From contig DAORRV010000008.1 in NCBI GenBank assembly GCA_035443185.1, positions 1-64,000 of the forward strand: 64,000 nt of DNA. The letters run 5' to 3'. Below, piece by piece: positions 1-9,262 of this stretch. Position numbers and translations under genes: made by a program. Under the pieces are notes generated by a model that worked only from the letters and a program-made list of their open reading frames with translations, did no database searches and was not told where the DNA came from. How positions within the stretch are numbered: position 1 is the first letter of the stretch; each line of letters opens with the position of its first letter. The stretch is from UBA2330 sp035443185 (lineage in GTDB: Bacteria > Bacteroidota > Ignavibacteria > Tepidaquicellales > Tepidaquicellaceae).

Positions 1-91
1 ACTATTTACTATTTACTATTTACTATTTACTATTTACTATTTACTATTTACTATTTACTATTAATTATTAACTATTAACTATTAACTATAC
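1..91. repeat. Heptanucleotide tandem array (ACTATTT-type)
   Basis: Thirteen consecutive 7-bp units. The first eight are exact copies of ACTATTT; the last five drift (mostly ACTATTA) but keep the 7-bp phase. The array touches the window edge, so its true left end is unknown. It is intergenic, downstream of the minus-strand dockerin-type gene and its terminator. Other 7-bp arrays with different unit sequences occur at 37528 and 43316. Confidence 0.95.
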
Positions 92-231
92 TTCCACGGA
101 AAAATGCTCCGGCAAGAAATGTAGGAACACCGGTCACAATGCTGATATTGAAAAGTGCTTTATTAATAGTGGTACCGGATCCGGTAATTAATTAATTTTG
201 ATTATAATCAATAAACCAAATATAAAAAAAA
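92..231. other. Intergenic island, possible coding remnant
   Basis: This stretch lies between the heptamer array and the terminator. Bases 93-186 are clearly richer in G+C than the flanks and contain a perfect 14-bp palindrome, TACCGGATCCGGTA (173-186). Several reading frames stay open across it. The minus-strand reading gives a hydrophobic run (SIVTGVPTFLAG) typical of protein but has no start codon. It could be the decayed end of a gene or a repeated intergenic element; I cannot assign a function. Confidence 0.35.
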
Positions 232-258
232 AAGCAGGGTAAAAAATTTACCCTGCTT
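232..258 (-). terminator. Rho-independent terminator of the dockerin-type gene
   Basis: A perfect 12-bp stem (232-243 with 247-258) with a 3-base loop is followed, on the minus strand, by an uninterrupted T tract (complement of the A run just below 232). It lies about 40 bp past the stop codon of the minus-strand secreted protein gene. Confidence 0.9.
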
Positions 259-298
259 GATTTGTGTACTAAAGATCTGTTTATTTTGCTTTAAATTA

Positions 299-2695
299 TT
301 ATGGAATTACTGCACCAACAAAATTGAAAGCATTATTGTCAACATATGCAGCATCAGTAACATCAACTGCTAAATCATTGTTAACATCAGTATTAACATA
401 ACCAGATATAAAATTATTTGCGTCATTATCAACATCACCTAAATCTGTAACGTCAATAACATTATCCTGATTGACATCTCCTGAATAGAAACTTGCCTGT
501 CCGGATACAACTACCATATTACTTCCGAAAGCTTTTGCAATATCTGTTTTGAAGTTGTAGCTCATTAATCCGCCTGCAACAGGTACACCTGCAGCACTCC
601 ATGTCTGAAGCGCATTTCTGTGTCTTACTGCAATATAATAAGTTCCAGTTGGAATTTTAGAAAATGTGAATGAAGCATTTCCTGCTCCGTTCATATATTT
701 TTTAGAAGCATCTTTTACTTCATATGGTGAAGTTGTGCTTCTTAACTGAACAGTAACTGTATCACCTACATTTGAAGGTGTCATAGCTTCAATGGATCCG
801 TTAAAAGTAAGAGTAACACCGCCGCATCCCTGATTCAGAATATTTGGATTGTTACCGTATTCTACTGCAAGCGAAGCTCCGCCCGGTCCGAATAATGGTC
901 CCGGATAAGTTGTCAATGGATATGCTGCTCTGTAATAAGATGCATCTCCCGCTGCTGTCTGAACTCCCATTACATGTGCATTAAGTAAATTGGTGTTATA
1001 GTATCCCAGAAATTTACTTCCAGTTTTCTGACCGACTGTATCTGCGATCTGAACTACCATTCTTGAATTTGTAGTTGCACCTGCATCCATTAATTCAACA
1101 ACAACCTGATAACTAACGTGATCACCTGTATCTGCAGTACCTGCATTATATTCCTGCGCTCTGTCAAAAGAGATCAGAAGCTGATAATCATCTAATACTT
1201 TATAACTTAATCTGCTGGATCCAAGTCCGCCAGTTGTAGGCGGTCTCCAGTCCATATCCATCCATAATGGATAGATTGCTGGTCTGACAGTAGATACCAG
1301 TGATGGTGTGAATGAAGTTAAACCGGAATTAGCAGCAAAACCAACCATTCCGTTAGTTGCTACAAAGAATGAATCATAAGAAACTCCACCCATTCTGATT
1401 TTTTTACCATTAAGTGCATTTCCTATTCTCCAGTATCCGTCATCTAAAGTACCTGTTAAAGGAGCAGAGGATACATTCACTCTGTTAACTGCAATACTTG
1501 TACTTCCTGTAGTATCTTTCCAGCAGAAAGTAGGCATTGATGGTGCACTGGTTGCATAGCTGTTTGCAAAGGAAATTCCATTCTGTGTTCCATAATTTGG
1601 ATCGACAGCATTAAATGAATTTTTAAGAGTGTCGTTAGCTCTGTTTACATCTGACCCAAGACTGCAATAAACTGTGTTGTTGTATGTACCGGCAGTCGGA
1701 TTAAATGTACTGTCAAATGTTACAGTAACTGAAGCACCTACACCTAATGAAGCAATAACTTTGTTACTTGTGTAATTAACCGGACCTGTAATTTTGAATG
1801 TTACAGGTATGTTTGTCTGTGCTGCAGATCCAACATTCGAATAAGTTGCTTTTGGTGCAATTGTTGGTGTTGGTAATGTTACCGATAATGGTGCATTAAT
1901 TGAAGTTGTAGCAATGTCATTTGCAGAACCTGTCCCTACAGATACTAGATCAAGTGAGAATGAAGCACCGTCATTGAAATTATCTGCTACTACTTCTCTG
2001 AATGCTATATAAACATTCTGACCAGCAAATGCACTTAATGGGAATGAATAATTAATCCATCCGGTATCAATTGTTGTTGCAACTGCAAAGTTTTTTCTGA
2101 ATATTAAATTTGTAAAATTAGGAATAGTATTACCAGTAGTTGAAAGAAGAACTTCAATACTGTCTCTGAATGTATTTGGCCAGTATCTTAATGAAAATTT
2201 CAACACATCAGTTGACAAGACACCTGTCAGTTGAGGAGTAATAAGCCACTGATCATTACTGACTGCACCTCCTGTAGTCCATGTACAAAAAGCAACAGCT
2301 GATCCACCGCCAACCGGGGTAGTAATATCTCCGCCGTTCCAACCCGGGATAGGAGTAGTTCCGGCTGTCTGTCTGTTCCAGCCCGGACCAGCGTCAGGAT
2401 TTAATTTTGTCCAGCCGGTCGGAGGGAAAGTTGCTCCTTCGAAAGACTCTGATAATGAAGCCTGAGAGTAATTCGGGTTACCGTCATTTGAGTACTGTGG
2501 TGTTTCCACAAAAGGATTTCTTTTTCTGTAATCTTGATCCTTTGTAACCGGGGTCAGATCATTTTGACTGGTTGTAATAACTTTAGAATTTCTCTGAGCA
2601 GGTTTTTCATCATTAATATTACTTAATGTAAAACCTACTAATAAAGAAGTTACTAAAAAAGCAAAAACAACCAAGAATGAAAAATTTTTTTTCAT
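299..2695 (-). CDS. Secreted adhesin-like protein with dockerin-type C-terminus
   Basis: An extracellular protein of 798 residues. Residues 1-25 form a signal peptide with a KK start and hydrophobic core. Residues about 80-255 resemble the choice-of-anchor J / cleaved-adhesin jelly-roll fold (SFEGATFPPTGW). Residues about 265-365 look like a CARDB/Ig-type domain, and a large unassigned region follows. The last 55 residues hold two calcium-loop repeats, DVNQDNVIDVTD and DVNNDLAVDVTD, as in type I dockerins, and the chain ends shortly after. No classical T9SS type A domain is visible, so the C-terminal repeats may serve as the export or anchoring signal; that is inference. It is a single-gene transcript with its own terminator. 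ATG start, no clear Shine-Dalgarno. The exact role (adhesin, S-layer-like or matrix protein) is unknown. Confidence 0.75.
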   Translation of the reverse strand: MKKNFSFLVVFAFLVTSLLVGFTLSNINDEKPAQRNSKVITTSQNDLTPVTKDQDYRKRNPFVETPQYSNDGNPNYSQASLSESFEGATFPPTGWTKLNPDAGPGWNRQTAGTTPIPGWNGGDITTPVGGGSAVAFCTWTTGGAVSNDQWLITPQLTGVLSTDVLKFSLRYWPNTFRDSIEVLLSTTGNTIPNFTNLIFRKNFAVATTIDTGWINYSFPLSAFAGQNVYIAFREVVADNFNDGASFSLDLVSVGTGSANDIATTSINAPLSVTLPTPTIAPKATYSNVGSAAQTNIPVTFKITGPVNYTSNKVIASLGVGASVTVTFDSTFNPTAGTYNNTVYCSLGSDVNRANDTLKNSFNAVDPNYGTQNGISFANSYATSAPSMPTFCWKDTTGSTSIAVNRVNVSSAPLTGTLDDGYWRIGNALNGKKIRMGGVSYDSFFVATNGMVGFAANSGLTSFTPSLVSTVRPAIYPLWMDMDWRPPTTGGLGSSRLSYKVLDDYQLLISFDRAQEYNAGTADTGDHVSYQVVVELMDAGATTNSRMVVQIADTVGQKTGSKFLGYYNTNLLNAHVMGVQTAAGDASYYRAAYPLTTYPGPLFGPGGASLAVEYGNNPNILNQGCGGVTLTFNGSIEAMTPSNVGDTVTVQLRSTTSPYEVKDASKKYMNGAGNASFTFSKIPTGTYYIAVRHRNALQTWSAAGVPVAGGLMSYNFKTDIAKAFGSNMVVVSGQASFYSGDVNQDNVIDVTDLGDVDNDANNFISGYVNTDVNNDLAVDVTDAAYVDNNAFNFVGAVIP

Positions 2696-2805
2696 TTCAT
2701 TTCCTTTCTTTTGGTTTAATTTTTTAATTGGTTTTTGGAACTGTTAAAATAAGTATTTTTGTTGTATTATTCAATTTTTTTTTCAATAAAAAATATATAA
2801 ATGCG

Positions 2806-2840
2806 AATCCCCCTTTAGACTGTTAAATCAAAGGGGGATT
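2806..2840 (-). terminator. Terminator hairpin after glmS
   Basis: An 11-bp perfect stem (2806-2816 with 2830-2840, core CCCCC/GGGGG) with a 13-base loop, about 30 bp beyond the glmS stop. The T run is better on the plus strand (after 2840) than on the minus strand, but glmS is the only gene reading into it. Confidence 0.65.
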
Positions 2841-2872
2841 TTCTCTTTGTTAAAATAATTTTTTAGAAGTTT

Positions 2873-4711
2873 TTACTCCACTGTAACACTTTTTGCGAGA
2901 TTCCTCGGCTGATCTACATTACAACCTCTTGCTGTTGCAATATAATATGATAAAAACTGAAGTGGAATACTGTTTAAAATAGGTGAAAAGATCGGCAGAG
3001 TCTTTGGTACTCTCATTATATAATCAGAATAAAGATTTATCTCTTCATCATTTTGTGTAGCTATAGTAAGGATCTTTCCTTTTCTGGCTTTGATCTCTTC
3101 TATATTTGAAACTATTTTGTCATAGGTTTTATCCTTTGGAGCAATAAAAACCACCGGCATATTTTCATCTATCAGTGCTATCGGACCGTGTTTCATCTCT
3201 GCTGCCGGATAACCTTCAGCATGAATGTAAGAAATTTCTTTCAGCTTCAATGCACCTTCAAGAGCAACAGGGAAATTCAATCCCCTTCCGAGATATAAGA
3301 AATTTTTTGAATCTTTAAATTCTTCGGCTATAAATTTAAAATCATTTTTCTTTTCTATGATCTCATTTATTTTACCGGGTAATAATTTCAACTCATCTGC
3401 TATATCTTTTTTATCCTTTTGTGAAATGGTTCCTTTAGCTTCTCCTATCATTAATGTTATTAGGATTAGAGACATAAGCTGACATGTAAAAGCTTTTGTA
3501 GATGCAACTCCTATTTCAGGTCCGGCGTGAATGTAGGTTCCTGCATCAACTGCTCTGGCGATTGAACTTCCGACAGCATTTACAATTCCTACCGTTGTAG
3601 CTCCAAGTCTTTTGGCTTCTTTTAAAGCTGCCATTGTATCAGCGGTTTCACCACTCTGACTTATAAATATTACTACATCGTCATCATAAATGATTGGATT
3701 TCTGTATCTGAACTCTGAAGCATATTCTACTTCAGTAGGTATTCTGCAATATTCTTCTAGCAGATATTCCCCTACCAGACCCGCATGCCATGCAGTTCCG
3801 CAAGCAGTGATGATGATCCTTTTTGCATTAATTAGTTTATCCCTTACACTGTCAAGACCGCCTATTTTTACTTCACCTGTTTCAAAGTTGATTCTTCCTC
3901 TGTATGTGTTTTGTATTGCATCCGGCTGTTCACAAATTTCCTTCAGCATAAAATGTTCATATCCTCCTTTTTCAATTTCTTCCAGATCATAATCAATCCT
4001 CTGTATCTCCCTGAATATTTCTTCATCTTTTGTAGTCTTGATCTTAAAACTGTCTTTTTTCAATACTGCCATTTCTCCGTCTTCCAGATATATCACATTT
4101 TTTGTAAGATTTATTATTGCTGCAGCATCAGATGAAACAATGATCTCATCCTTTCCAAGTCCAAACATCAGCGGACTTCCGTTTCTTGCAATAATTATTT
4201 TATCCGGTTCGGATTTATTTAAAATGGCTATTCCGTAAGCGCCTTCTACTTCATTAAGAGAAATTCTTACAGCTTTCTCAAAATCATTAAATATTTTGAA
4301 GTGATATTGAATCAGGTTTGCAAGTACTTCAGTATCTGTATCAGAAGTGAAAGTGAAATTTTCCTTCTCTAATTTTTTCTTTAATGTTTTGTAATTCTCG
4401 ATAATTCCATTATGGACTATTGCAATATTACCTGTCATGTCCATTTGCGGATGAGCGTTTATGTCATTTGGTTCACCGTGAGTCGCCCATCTTGTGTGTC
4501 CAATACCTGTCTTGCCTGCTAAGATATCTTTATCGAACTGTGATTCAAGCTCTTTTACTTTGCCCTTTTTTTTATATGATAAAATATTACCATGCTCGTT
4601 TAAGATTGCAACACCTGCAGAATCATATCCGCGGTATTCAAGTCTTTTAAGTCCGTCTATTATAAATTCCAGACATTCCCTGTTTCCAATATAACCTACT
4701 ATTCCGCACAT
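2873..4711 (-). CDS. glmS: Glucosamine-6-phosphate synthase (isomerizing)
   Basis: Converts fructose-6-phosphate and glutamine to glucosamine-6-phosphate, the first committed step to UDP-GlcNAc for peptidoglycan and LPS. At 612 residues it has the usual family length. It begins MCGIVGYIG, with the Cys2 nucleophile of the class II glutamine amidotransferase domain (1-220), including GHTRWATHG. Two SIS sugar-isomerase domains follow, with the ISQSGETADT and STKAFT motifs, and the chain ends with the conserved AKSVTVE tail. It is a monocistronic gene upstream of the dockerin-type gene. No glmS ribozyme-like leader is apparent in the short upstream gap before the tRNA. Confidence 0.98.
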   Translation of the reverse strand: MCGIVGYIGNRECLEFIIDGLKRLEYRGYDSAGVAILNEHGNILSYKKKGKVKELESQFDKDILAGKTGIGHTRWATHGEPNDINAHPQMDMTGNIAIVHNGIIENYKTLKKKLEKENFTFTSDTDTEVLANLIQYHFKIFNDFEKAVRISLNEVEGAYGIAILNKSEPDKIIIARNGSPLMFGLGKDEIIVSSDAAAIINLTKNVIYLEDGEMAVLKKDSFKIKTTKDEEIFREIQRIDYDLEEIEKGGYEHFMLKEICEQPDAIQNTYRGRINFETGEVKIGGLDSVRDKLINAKRIIITACGTAWHAGLVGEYLLEEYCRIPTEVEYASEFRYRNPIIYDDDVVIFISQSGETADTMAALKEAKRLGATTVGIVNAVGSSIARAVDAGTYIHAGPEIGVASTKAFTCQLMSLILITLMIGEAKGTISQKDKKDIADELKLLPGKINEIIEKKNDFKFIAEEFKDSKNFLYLGRGLNFPVALEGALKLKEISYIHAEGYPAAEMKHGPIALIDENMPVVFIAPKDKTYDKIVSNIEEIKARKGKILTIATQNDEEINLYSDYIMRVPKTLPIFSPILNSIPLQFLSYYIATARGCNVDQPRNLAKSVTVE

Positions 4712-4813
4712 TTTTTTACTCCTTAAGTTAAGTTAGTTAAATAAGTAATATTAAGGTTGTATAAGCTTAGTTAATTTATTAAATAAATTTATAAATATAT
4801 TTTTTAATGCAAG

Positions 4814-4899
4814 TGCCGAAAAAGGGAGTCGAACCCTTACGAGATTTGAGCCTCGCTGGATTTTGAGTCCAGTGCGTCTACCAGTTCCGCCATTTCGGC
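4814..4899 (-). tRNA. tRNA-Leu (CAA anticodon)
   Basis: An 86-nt class II tRNA. On the minus strand it begins GCCGAAATGGCGG, has the D-loop AACTGGTAGACGC, the anticodon stem-loop CTGGA-CTCAAAA-TCCAG (anticodon CAA, reading UUG), a long variable arm, a GGTTCGA T-loop and the acceptor 3' side TTTCGGC with discriminator A73. The CCA end is not encoded. The long variable arm and A73 are leucine identity features. Confidence 0.97.
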
Positions 4900-5100
4900 A
4901 AATAGATCTTCTCACTAAAATTTAACGGGTAGAAATTAAGTATCATAAAAAGTTTATTCAACATATTAATTTCTCTGAAATTTAACAGTAAAAAATTTCT
5001 CAATAAAAAATTTCAATAAAAATACTTAAATCTTTTTTATCAAAAGACAAAAAAATCATCACAATTATCTTTAATATTTGAATCTATTTAATTAATTTGA

Positions 5101-7146
5101 GTGCTTGAATTACAAAACATATATCTCTTAATGCTGAGACCTTTAATATTTGGTTTAATCTTTTTCGGGTCGATCGGTTTTTTTATTTACTCAATCAGTA
5201 AATATCTTTCTTATATAAAAATGGGAAAGCCGGATTACAGATTCGGCGATATTCCAAAAAGGATCAGCAATACTATTAAGATAGCATTCCTTCAGACTAA
5301 ACTTCTAAGAAGCAAGCTTGCCGGTATTCTGCATTTATGTATTTACTGGGGTTTTGTAGTTCTTTTATTAGTTGTCGTTGAATCCGTCATAGAAGGTTTC
5401 TTCCCTGAATTTTCATTTTCATTCCTCGGACCATTTTATAATGTCATTACTTTCCTTCAGGATTTCTTTGGAGCACTCGTTCTTGTAACTGTAATTTTTT
5501 CTCTCATCAGAAGATATATTGGTACGCCAAAAAGACTTCAGGTCGAAAGAGCTGCAAAACTGGATGCTACTTTTATTCTTGTAATGATCGCAATTGTAAT
5601 GATCACAATGTTTGGTATGAGCGTGGAAAGAATTTTACTCGGTGCATCTGAAGGTTACAGACCGGTGTCAGCTTTCATCGCAGGGTTTTTCACAACCGGT
5701 TCAGAACCAGCATATGAATTTTTCTTCTGGGCGCATATAATTGTTGTTCTGGGATTTTTAAATTATCTGCCTTACTCAAAACATTTTCATGTACTCTCTT
5801 CAGTTCCAAATACTTTCTTTTCAAATTATGAAATACCTTATCAGGGCATAGTATTAAAGCCGATAAATTTTGAAGATGAATCCATTGTTCAATATGGCGC
5901 AAAAGATGTAGAAGACCTGACATGGAAAAATTTACTCGACGGATACACATGTACTGAATGCGGAAGATGTACATCGGTCTGTCCGGCAAACATTACAGGA
6001 AAACTTCTTGATCCAAAACTCATTATTACAAAGATCAGAAAACGTACATCTGAAAAAGGACCTGCAGTTATTGGTAAAAAGGAAGAGGATCCCGCATTAA
6101 ATAAAAATCTTGTACATGATTACATTTCTTCTCAGGAGCTTTGGGCTTGCACTACATGCATGGCCTGCGTTCAGGAATGTCCGGTGATGATAGACCATGT
6201 CACACCTATTGTTGATATGAGAAGAGATCTTGTAATGATGGAATCAGACTTCCCTGCCGAGATGAATACTGTTTTCAGAAATCTTGAGAATAATGAATCT
6301 CCGTGGGCATTTGGTGCTGAGCAGAGAAATGACTGGATAGATGATCTTAGTGATGAGCTTGCAAAAGAAGGGAAAGAAAATCATTTAAAAAAATTATCAA
6401 ATATCGGAAGTGCTGACGAACTTGATGTAGTCTTTTGGTCAGGATGCGCAGGGGCTTTTGATAAAAGATACAGAAACGTTACCAAATCATTTGCACAGCT
6501 TTTAAATAAAGCAGGTGTAAAATATGGTGTGCTTGGAAGTGAAGAAAAATGTACAGGTGATCCTGCAAGAAGACTTGGCAATGAATTTCTTGCACAATCT
6601 TTTATTCAGCAGAATGCAGAGACTCTTAAGAAATTCAATGTAAAAAAAGTAGTTACAGCCTGTCCTCATTGTATGCATACTTTAAAAAATGAATACGGAC
6701 AATTCGGTGTAGATCTTGAGGTGACACATCACACAGAATTTATTGACGACCTTGTGAAAGAGAAAAAATTAATTCCTGTAAAGGAAAATAATGAAACAGT
6801 TACATATCATGATTCCTGTTACCTTGGCAGATACAATGATATTTATGAACAGCCGCGTGAATCTATAAAAAGCATTCCGGGAATTAATATAGTAGAGATG
6901 GCAAGATCTAAGGATAAAGGATTCTGCTGTGGAGCAGGTGGCGGAAGGATGTTCCTTGAAGAGACTGAAGGTAAAAGAGTAAATATAGAAAGAACTGAAG
7001 AAGCTCTTGAAACCGGTGCGAAAACTATTGTATCAGCCTGTCCGTTTTGCATGACTATGTTAACAGACGGTGTAAAGGAAAAGGAAAAGAGTGAAGAAGT
7101 AAAAATAAAAGACGTTGCAGAGTTGGTACTTGAAAGCCTTGAATAA
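5101..7146 (+). CDS. Membrane Fe-S oxidoreductase (EMO/HdrD-like)
   Basis: A membrane-bound electron-transfer protein of 681 residues. The N-terminal 240 residues carry several transmembrane helices of the nitrate reductase gamma (NarI-like) type. Two 4Fe-4S clusters follow, at C284-C287-C290-C294 (CTECGRCTSVCP) and C350-C353-C356-C360. The C-terminal half has two cysteine-rich CCG domains, including C609-C610 (CCGAGGG), as in heterodisulfide reductase D. Proteins of this layout are proposed to pass electrons between electron-transfer flavoprotein and menaquinone; no etfAB genes are nearby, so the partner is inferred. The start is GTG at 5101. The next in-frame ATG, 10 codons on, is an alternative. 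It lies 60 bp upstream of metK. Confidence 0.88.
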   Translation: MLELQNIYLLMLRPLIFGLIFFGSIGFFIYSISKYLSYIKMGKPDYRFGDIPKRISNTIKIAFLQTKLLRSKLAGILHLCIYWGFVVLLLVVVESVIEGFFPEFSFSFLGPFYNVITFLQDFFGALVLVTVIFSLIRRYIGTPKRLQVERAAKLDATFILVMIAIVMITMFGMSVERILLGASEGYRPVSAFIAGFFTTGSEPAYEFFFWAHIIVVLGFLNYLPYSKHFHVLSSVPNTFFSNYEIPYQGIVLKPINFEDESIVQYGAKDVEDLTWKNLLDGYTCTECGRCTSVCPANITGKLLDPKLIITKIRKRTSEKGPAVIGKKEEDPALNKNLVHDYISSQELWACTTCMACVQECPVMIDHVTPIVDMRRDLVMMESDFPAEMNTVFRNLENNESPWAFGAEQRNDWIDDLSDELAKEGKENHLKKLSNIGSADELDVVFWSGCAGAFDKRYRNVTKSFAQLLNKAGVKYGVLGSEEKCTGDPARRLGNEFLAQSFIQQNAETLKKFNVKKVVTACPHCMHTLKNEYGQFGVDLEVTHHTEFIDDLVKEKKLIPVKENNETVTYHDSCYLGRYNDIYEQPRESIKSIPGINIVEMARSKDKGFCCGAGGGRMFLEETEGKRVNIERTEEALETGAKTIVSACPFCMTMLTDGVKEKEKSEEVKIKDVAELVLESLE

Positions 7147-7206
7147 AAATAATTTTTCAAATAAAACAAAATTAATAATTAAATATATAATAAGGAGAAA
7201 TAATTA

Positions 7207-8460
7207 ATGTCATATCTATTTACTTCTGAATCAGTTTCAGAAGGACATCCGGATAAAGTAGCAGATCAGATTTCAGATGCGTTGATCGATAATTTTCTAG
7301 CGTTTGATCCAAATGCAAAAGTTGCATGTGAGACTTTGGTAACAACAGGTCAGGTAGTTTTAGCCGGTGAAGTAAACTCAAAGATCTATCTTGACGTGCA
7401 AAGCATTGCAAGAGGAGTAATTGAAAAGATCGGTTATACAAAAAGCGAATATAAATTTGATGCAGAATCCTGCGGTGTTTTTTCAGGTATTCACGAACAA
7501 TCAAAAGATATTAATCAGGGAGTTGTAAGGAGTAAGAAAGAAGATCAGGGAGCAGGTGATCAGGGAATGATGTTTGGCTATGCAACTAACGAAACCCAAA
7601 ATTATATGCCTCTGCCTTTGGATCTTTCACATATATTACTTTATGAACTAGCTGAGATCAGAAGAGAAAATAAAGTAATGAAATATCTCAGACCTGATTC
7701 TAAATCGCAGGTTACGATTGAATATGATGACAACAATAAACCAAAGAGCATTAAGACAATTGTTGTATCTACTCAGCACGACGAGTTTAGCAGTGAAAAA
7801 GCAATGAGAAGTAAAATAGAAGCTGATGTAAAGAACATTCTGATTCCGAGAGTAAAATCAAAGTATAAGAATTATGGTCAGCTTTTAAATGGTAACATTC
7901 AATATCATGTAAACCCGACCGGAAATTTTGTTATTGGCGGACCACACGGAGATACCGGACTTACAGGTCGGAAGATCATAGTTGATACTTACGGCGGAAA
8001 AGGTGCACACGGAGGAGGAGCATTCTCAGGAAAAGATCCTTCCAAAGTGGACAGGTCAGCTGCTTATGCTACCAGACACATTGCAAAAAATTTAGTAGCT
8101 GCAGGTGTTTGTGATGAAGTTCTTGTTCAGGTGTCTTATGCAATCGGTGTTGCAAAACCAATGAATATCTTTGTTAATACTTATGGTACCGGCAAGATCA
8201 ATAAAAAAGACAGTGAGATTTCTGATGTAGTGGAAAAATTATTTGACATGAGACCATATTTTATTGAGCAAAGACTTAAACTAAGAAATCCGATTTACAG
8301 TGAAACAGCAGCTTACGGACATATGGGAAGAAAGAATGAAGTTGTAACCAAGACATTCAAGACACCTGACGGTAAAGATAAAACTGTAAAGGTCGAATTG
8401 TTTACATGGGAAAAACTTGATTACGTTGGCAAAATTAAAAAAGCTTTTGGTATTAAGTAA
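7207..8460 (+). CDS. metK: S-adenosylmethionine synthetase
   Basis: Forms S-adenosylmethionine from methionine and ATP in the cytoplasm. At 417 residues it is slightly longer than the roughly 385-residue bacterial norm, mainly from insertions around residues 160-185 and near the C-terminus. Signature motifs are present: SEGHPDKVADQISDA near the N-terminus, GAGDQGMMFGYA and GGAFSGKDPSKVDRSAAY. The start is well supported: AAGGAG at 7192-7197 lies 9 bases before the ATG, one of the few strong Shine-Dalgarno sequences in the window. The 60-bp leader is too short for a SAM riboswitch. Confidence 0.98.
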   Translation: MSYLFTSESVSEGHPDKVADQISDALIDNFLAFDPNAKVACETLVTTGQVVLAGEVNSKIYLDVQSIARGVIEKIGYTKSEYKFDAESCGVFSGIHEQSKDINQGVVRSKKEDQGAGDQGMMFGYATNETQNYMPLPLDLSHILLYELAEIRRENKVMKYLRPDSKSQVTIEYDDNNKPKSIKTIVVSTQHDEFSSEKAMRSKIEADVKNILIPRVKSKYKNYGQLLNGNIQYHVNPTGNFVIGGPHGDTGLTGRKIIVDTYGGKGAHGGGAFSGKDPSKVDRSAAYATRHIAKNLVAAGVCDEVLVQVSYAIGVAKPMNIFVNTYGTGKINKKDSEISDVVEKLFDMRPYFIEQRLKLRNPIYSETAAYGHMGRKNEVVTKTFKTPDGKDKTVKVELFTWEKLDYVGKIKKAFGIK

Positions 8461-8515
8461 TCTGTATTTTTTTTGTTTTAAAATATTAACAGTTTAAATT
8501 TTGATATATTGAATA

Positions 8516-9262
8516 ATGAATAATTTTATACACGGTTTTTTTTATCCGTTTAAATGTATAAACTTATTTTTCAAATATCCCAAGTTAATTTTATATTCTA
8601 TTGTTCCGATGGTGATCAATCTGATCATCTACGGAACAATTTTTTTTTATACCTACAACTGGCTCATCGGCAGCTCTTCGGAAGTTCTGAATGACAATGT
8701 ACCTGAAAATTTTCTAGTATTAATATTCGGTTATTTCCTTAAAATATTCTCGTTCTTTTTAGTTCTACTCATATGCTATTTTACTTTTGTAATATTCGGC
8801 GGACTTGTCTCAGCCCCATTTAATGAAAGGATGTCAAAGCTTATTGAGGAAAATGAATTTGGAATACATCTGGAAAGCGGTCTTTCTTTTTCATCAGAAA
8901 CTTATTTCAGTATTAAAGAAGAATTAAAAAAGATATTATTTTATTTACTTTTCATAGTTCCGCTTTTTTTAATAAACTTTATACCAATGATCGGAAATAC
9001 AATTTCTTTTGTATTCGGAACTCTATTCTCATTTTTTTACAATGCGCTTGATTACATGGACTATCCTATGACAAGAAAGCTGACTGGATTCAGAAAAAAA
9101 CTTGGCATTATTTTATCTCAAAGAAAATCATCTATGGGGTTTGGAGCAATGGCATTCATACTTACTTTCATTCCTGTGATAAATGTTCTTATCAATCCCC
9201 TTCTGGTAGTTTCAGGTACTTCACTTTTTTATAAAAATAAATATAACATTTCAGATCAATGA
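8516..9262 (+). CDS. EI24-domain integral membrane protein (CysZ-like)
   Basis: A 248-residue protein with about five or six hydrophobic helices. The overall layout (FGGLVSAPFNERMS, then LINFIPMIGN, then DYPMTRK) matches the EI24/CysZ family. Characterised CysZ proteins transport sulfate, but the family is broad and no cysteine-biosynthesis genes lie nearby, so transport of sulfate is not claimed. The stop codon overlaps the start of the next gene (ATGA, 4 bp), indicating translational coupling. ATG start, no Shine-Dalgarno. Confidence 0.8.
   Translation: MNNFIHGFFYPFKCINLFFKYPKLILYSIVPMVINLIIYGTIFFYTYNWLIGSSSEVLNDNVPENFLVLIFGYFLKIFSFFLVLLICYFTFVIFGGLVSAPFNERMSKLIEENEFGIHLESGLSFSSETYFSIKEELKKILFYLLFIVPLFLINFIPMIGNTISFVFGTLFSFFYNALDYMDYPMTRKLTGFRKKLGIILSQRKSSMGFGAMAFILTFIPVINVLINPLLVVSGTSLFYKNKYNISDQ

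Noticed and set aside
93..200. The minus-strand open reading of the island as a real gene
   Set aside because: It has no start codon, is under 40 codons, and other frames are equally open.
3690..4694. Open frames on the plus strand inside glmS, and similar antisense frames inside other genes
   Set aside because: They overlap well-supported genes, have biased shadow composition and match no family I recognise.
4712..4813. Possible glmS ribozyme upstream of glmS
   Set aside because: Only about 100 bp of AT-rich DNA separates glmS from the tRNA, with none of the expected paired structure; the ribozyme is known mainly from Firmicutes.
7147..7206. Possible SAM riboswitch before metK
   Set aside because: The gap is 60 bp, almost all A/T and without stems, too short for any known SAM riboswitch class.
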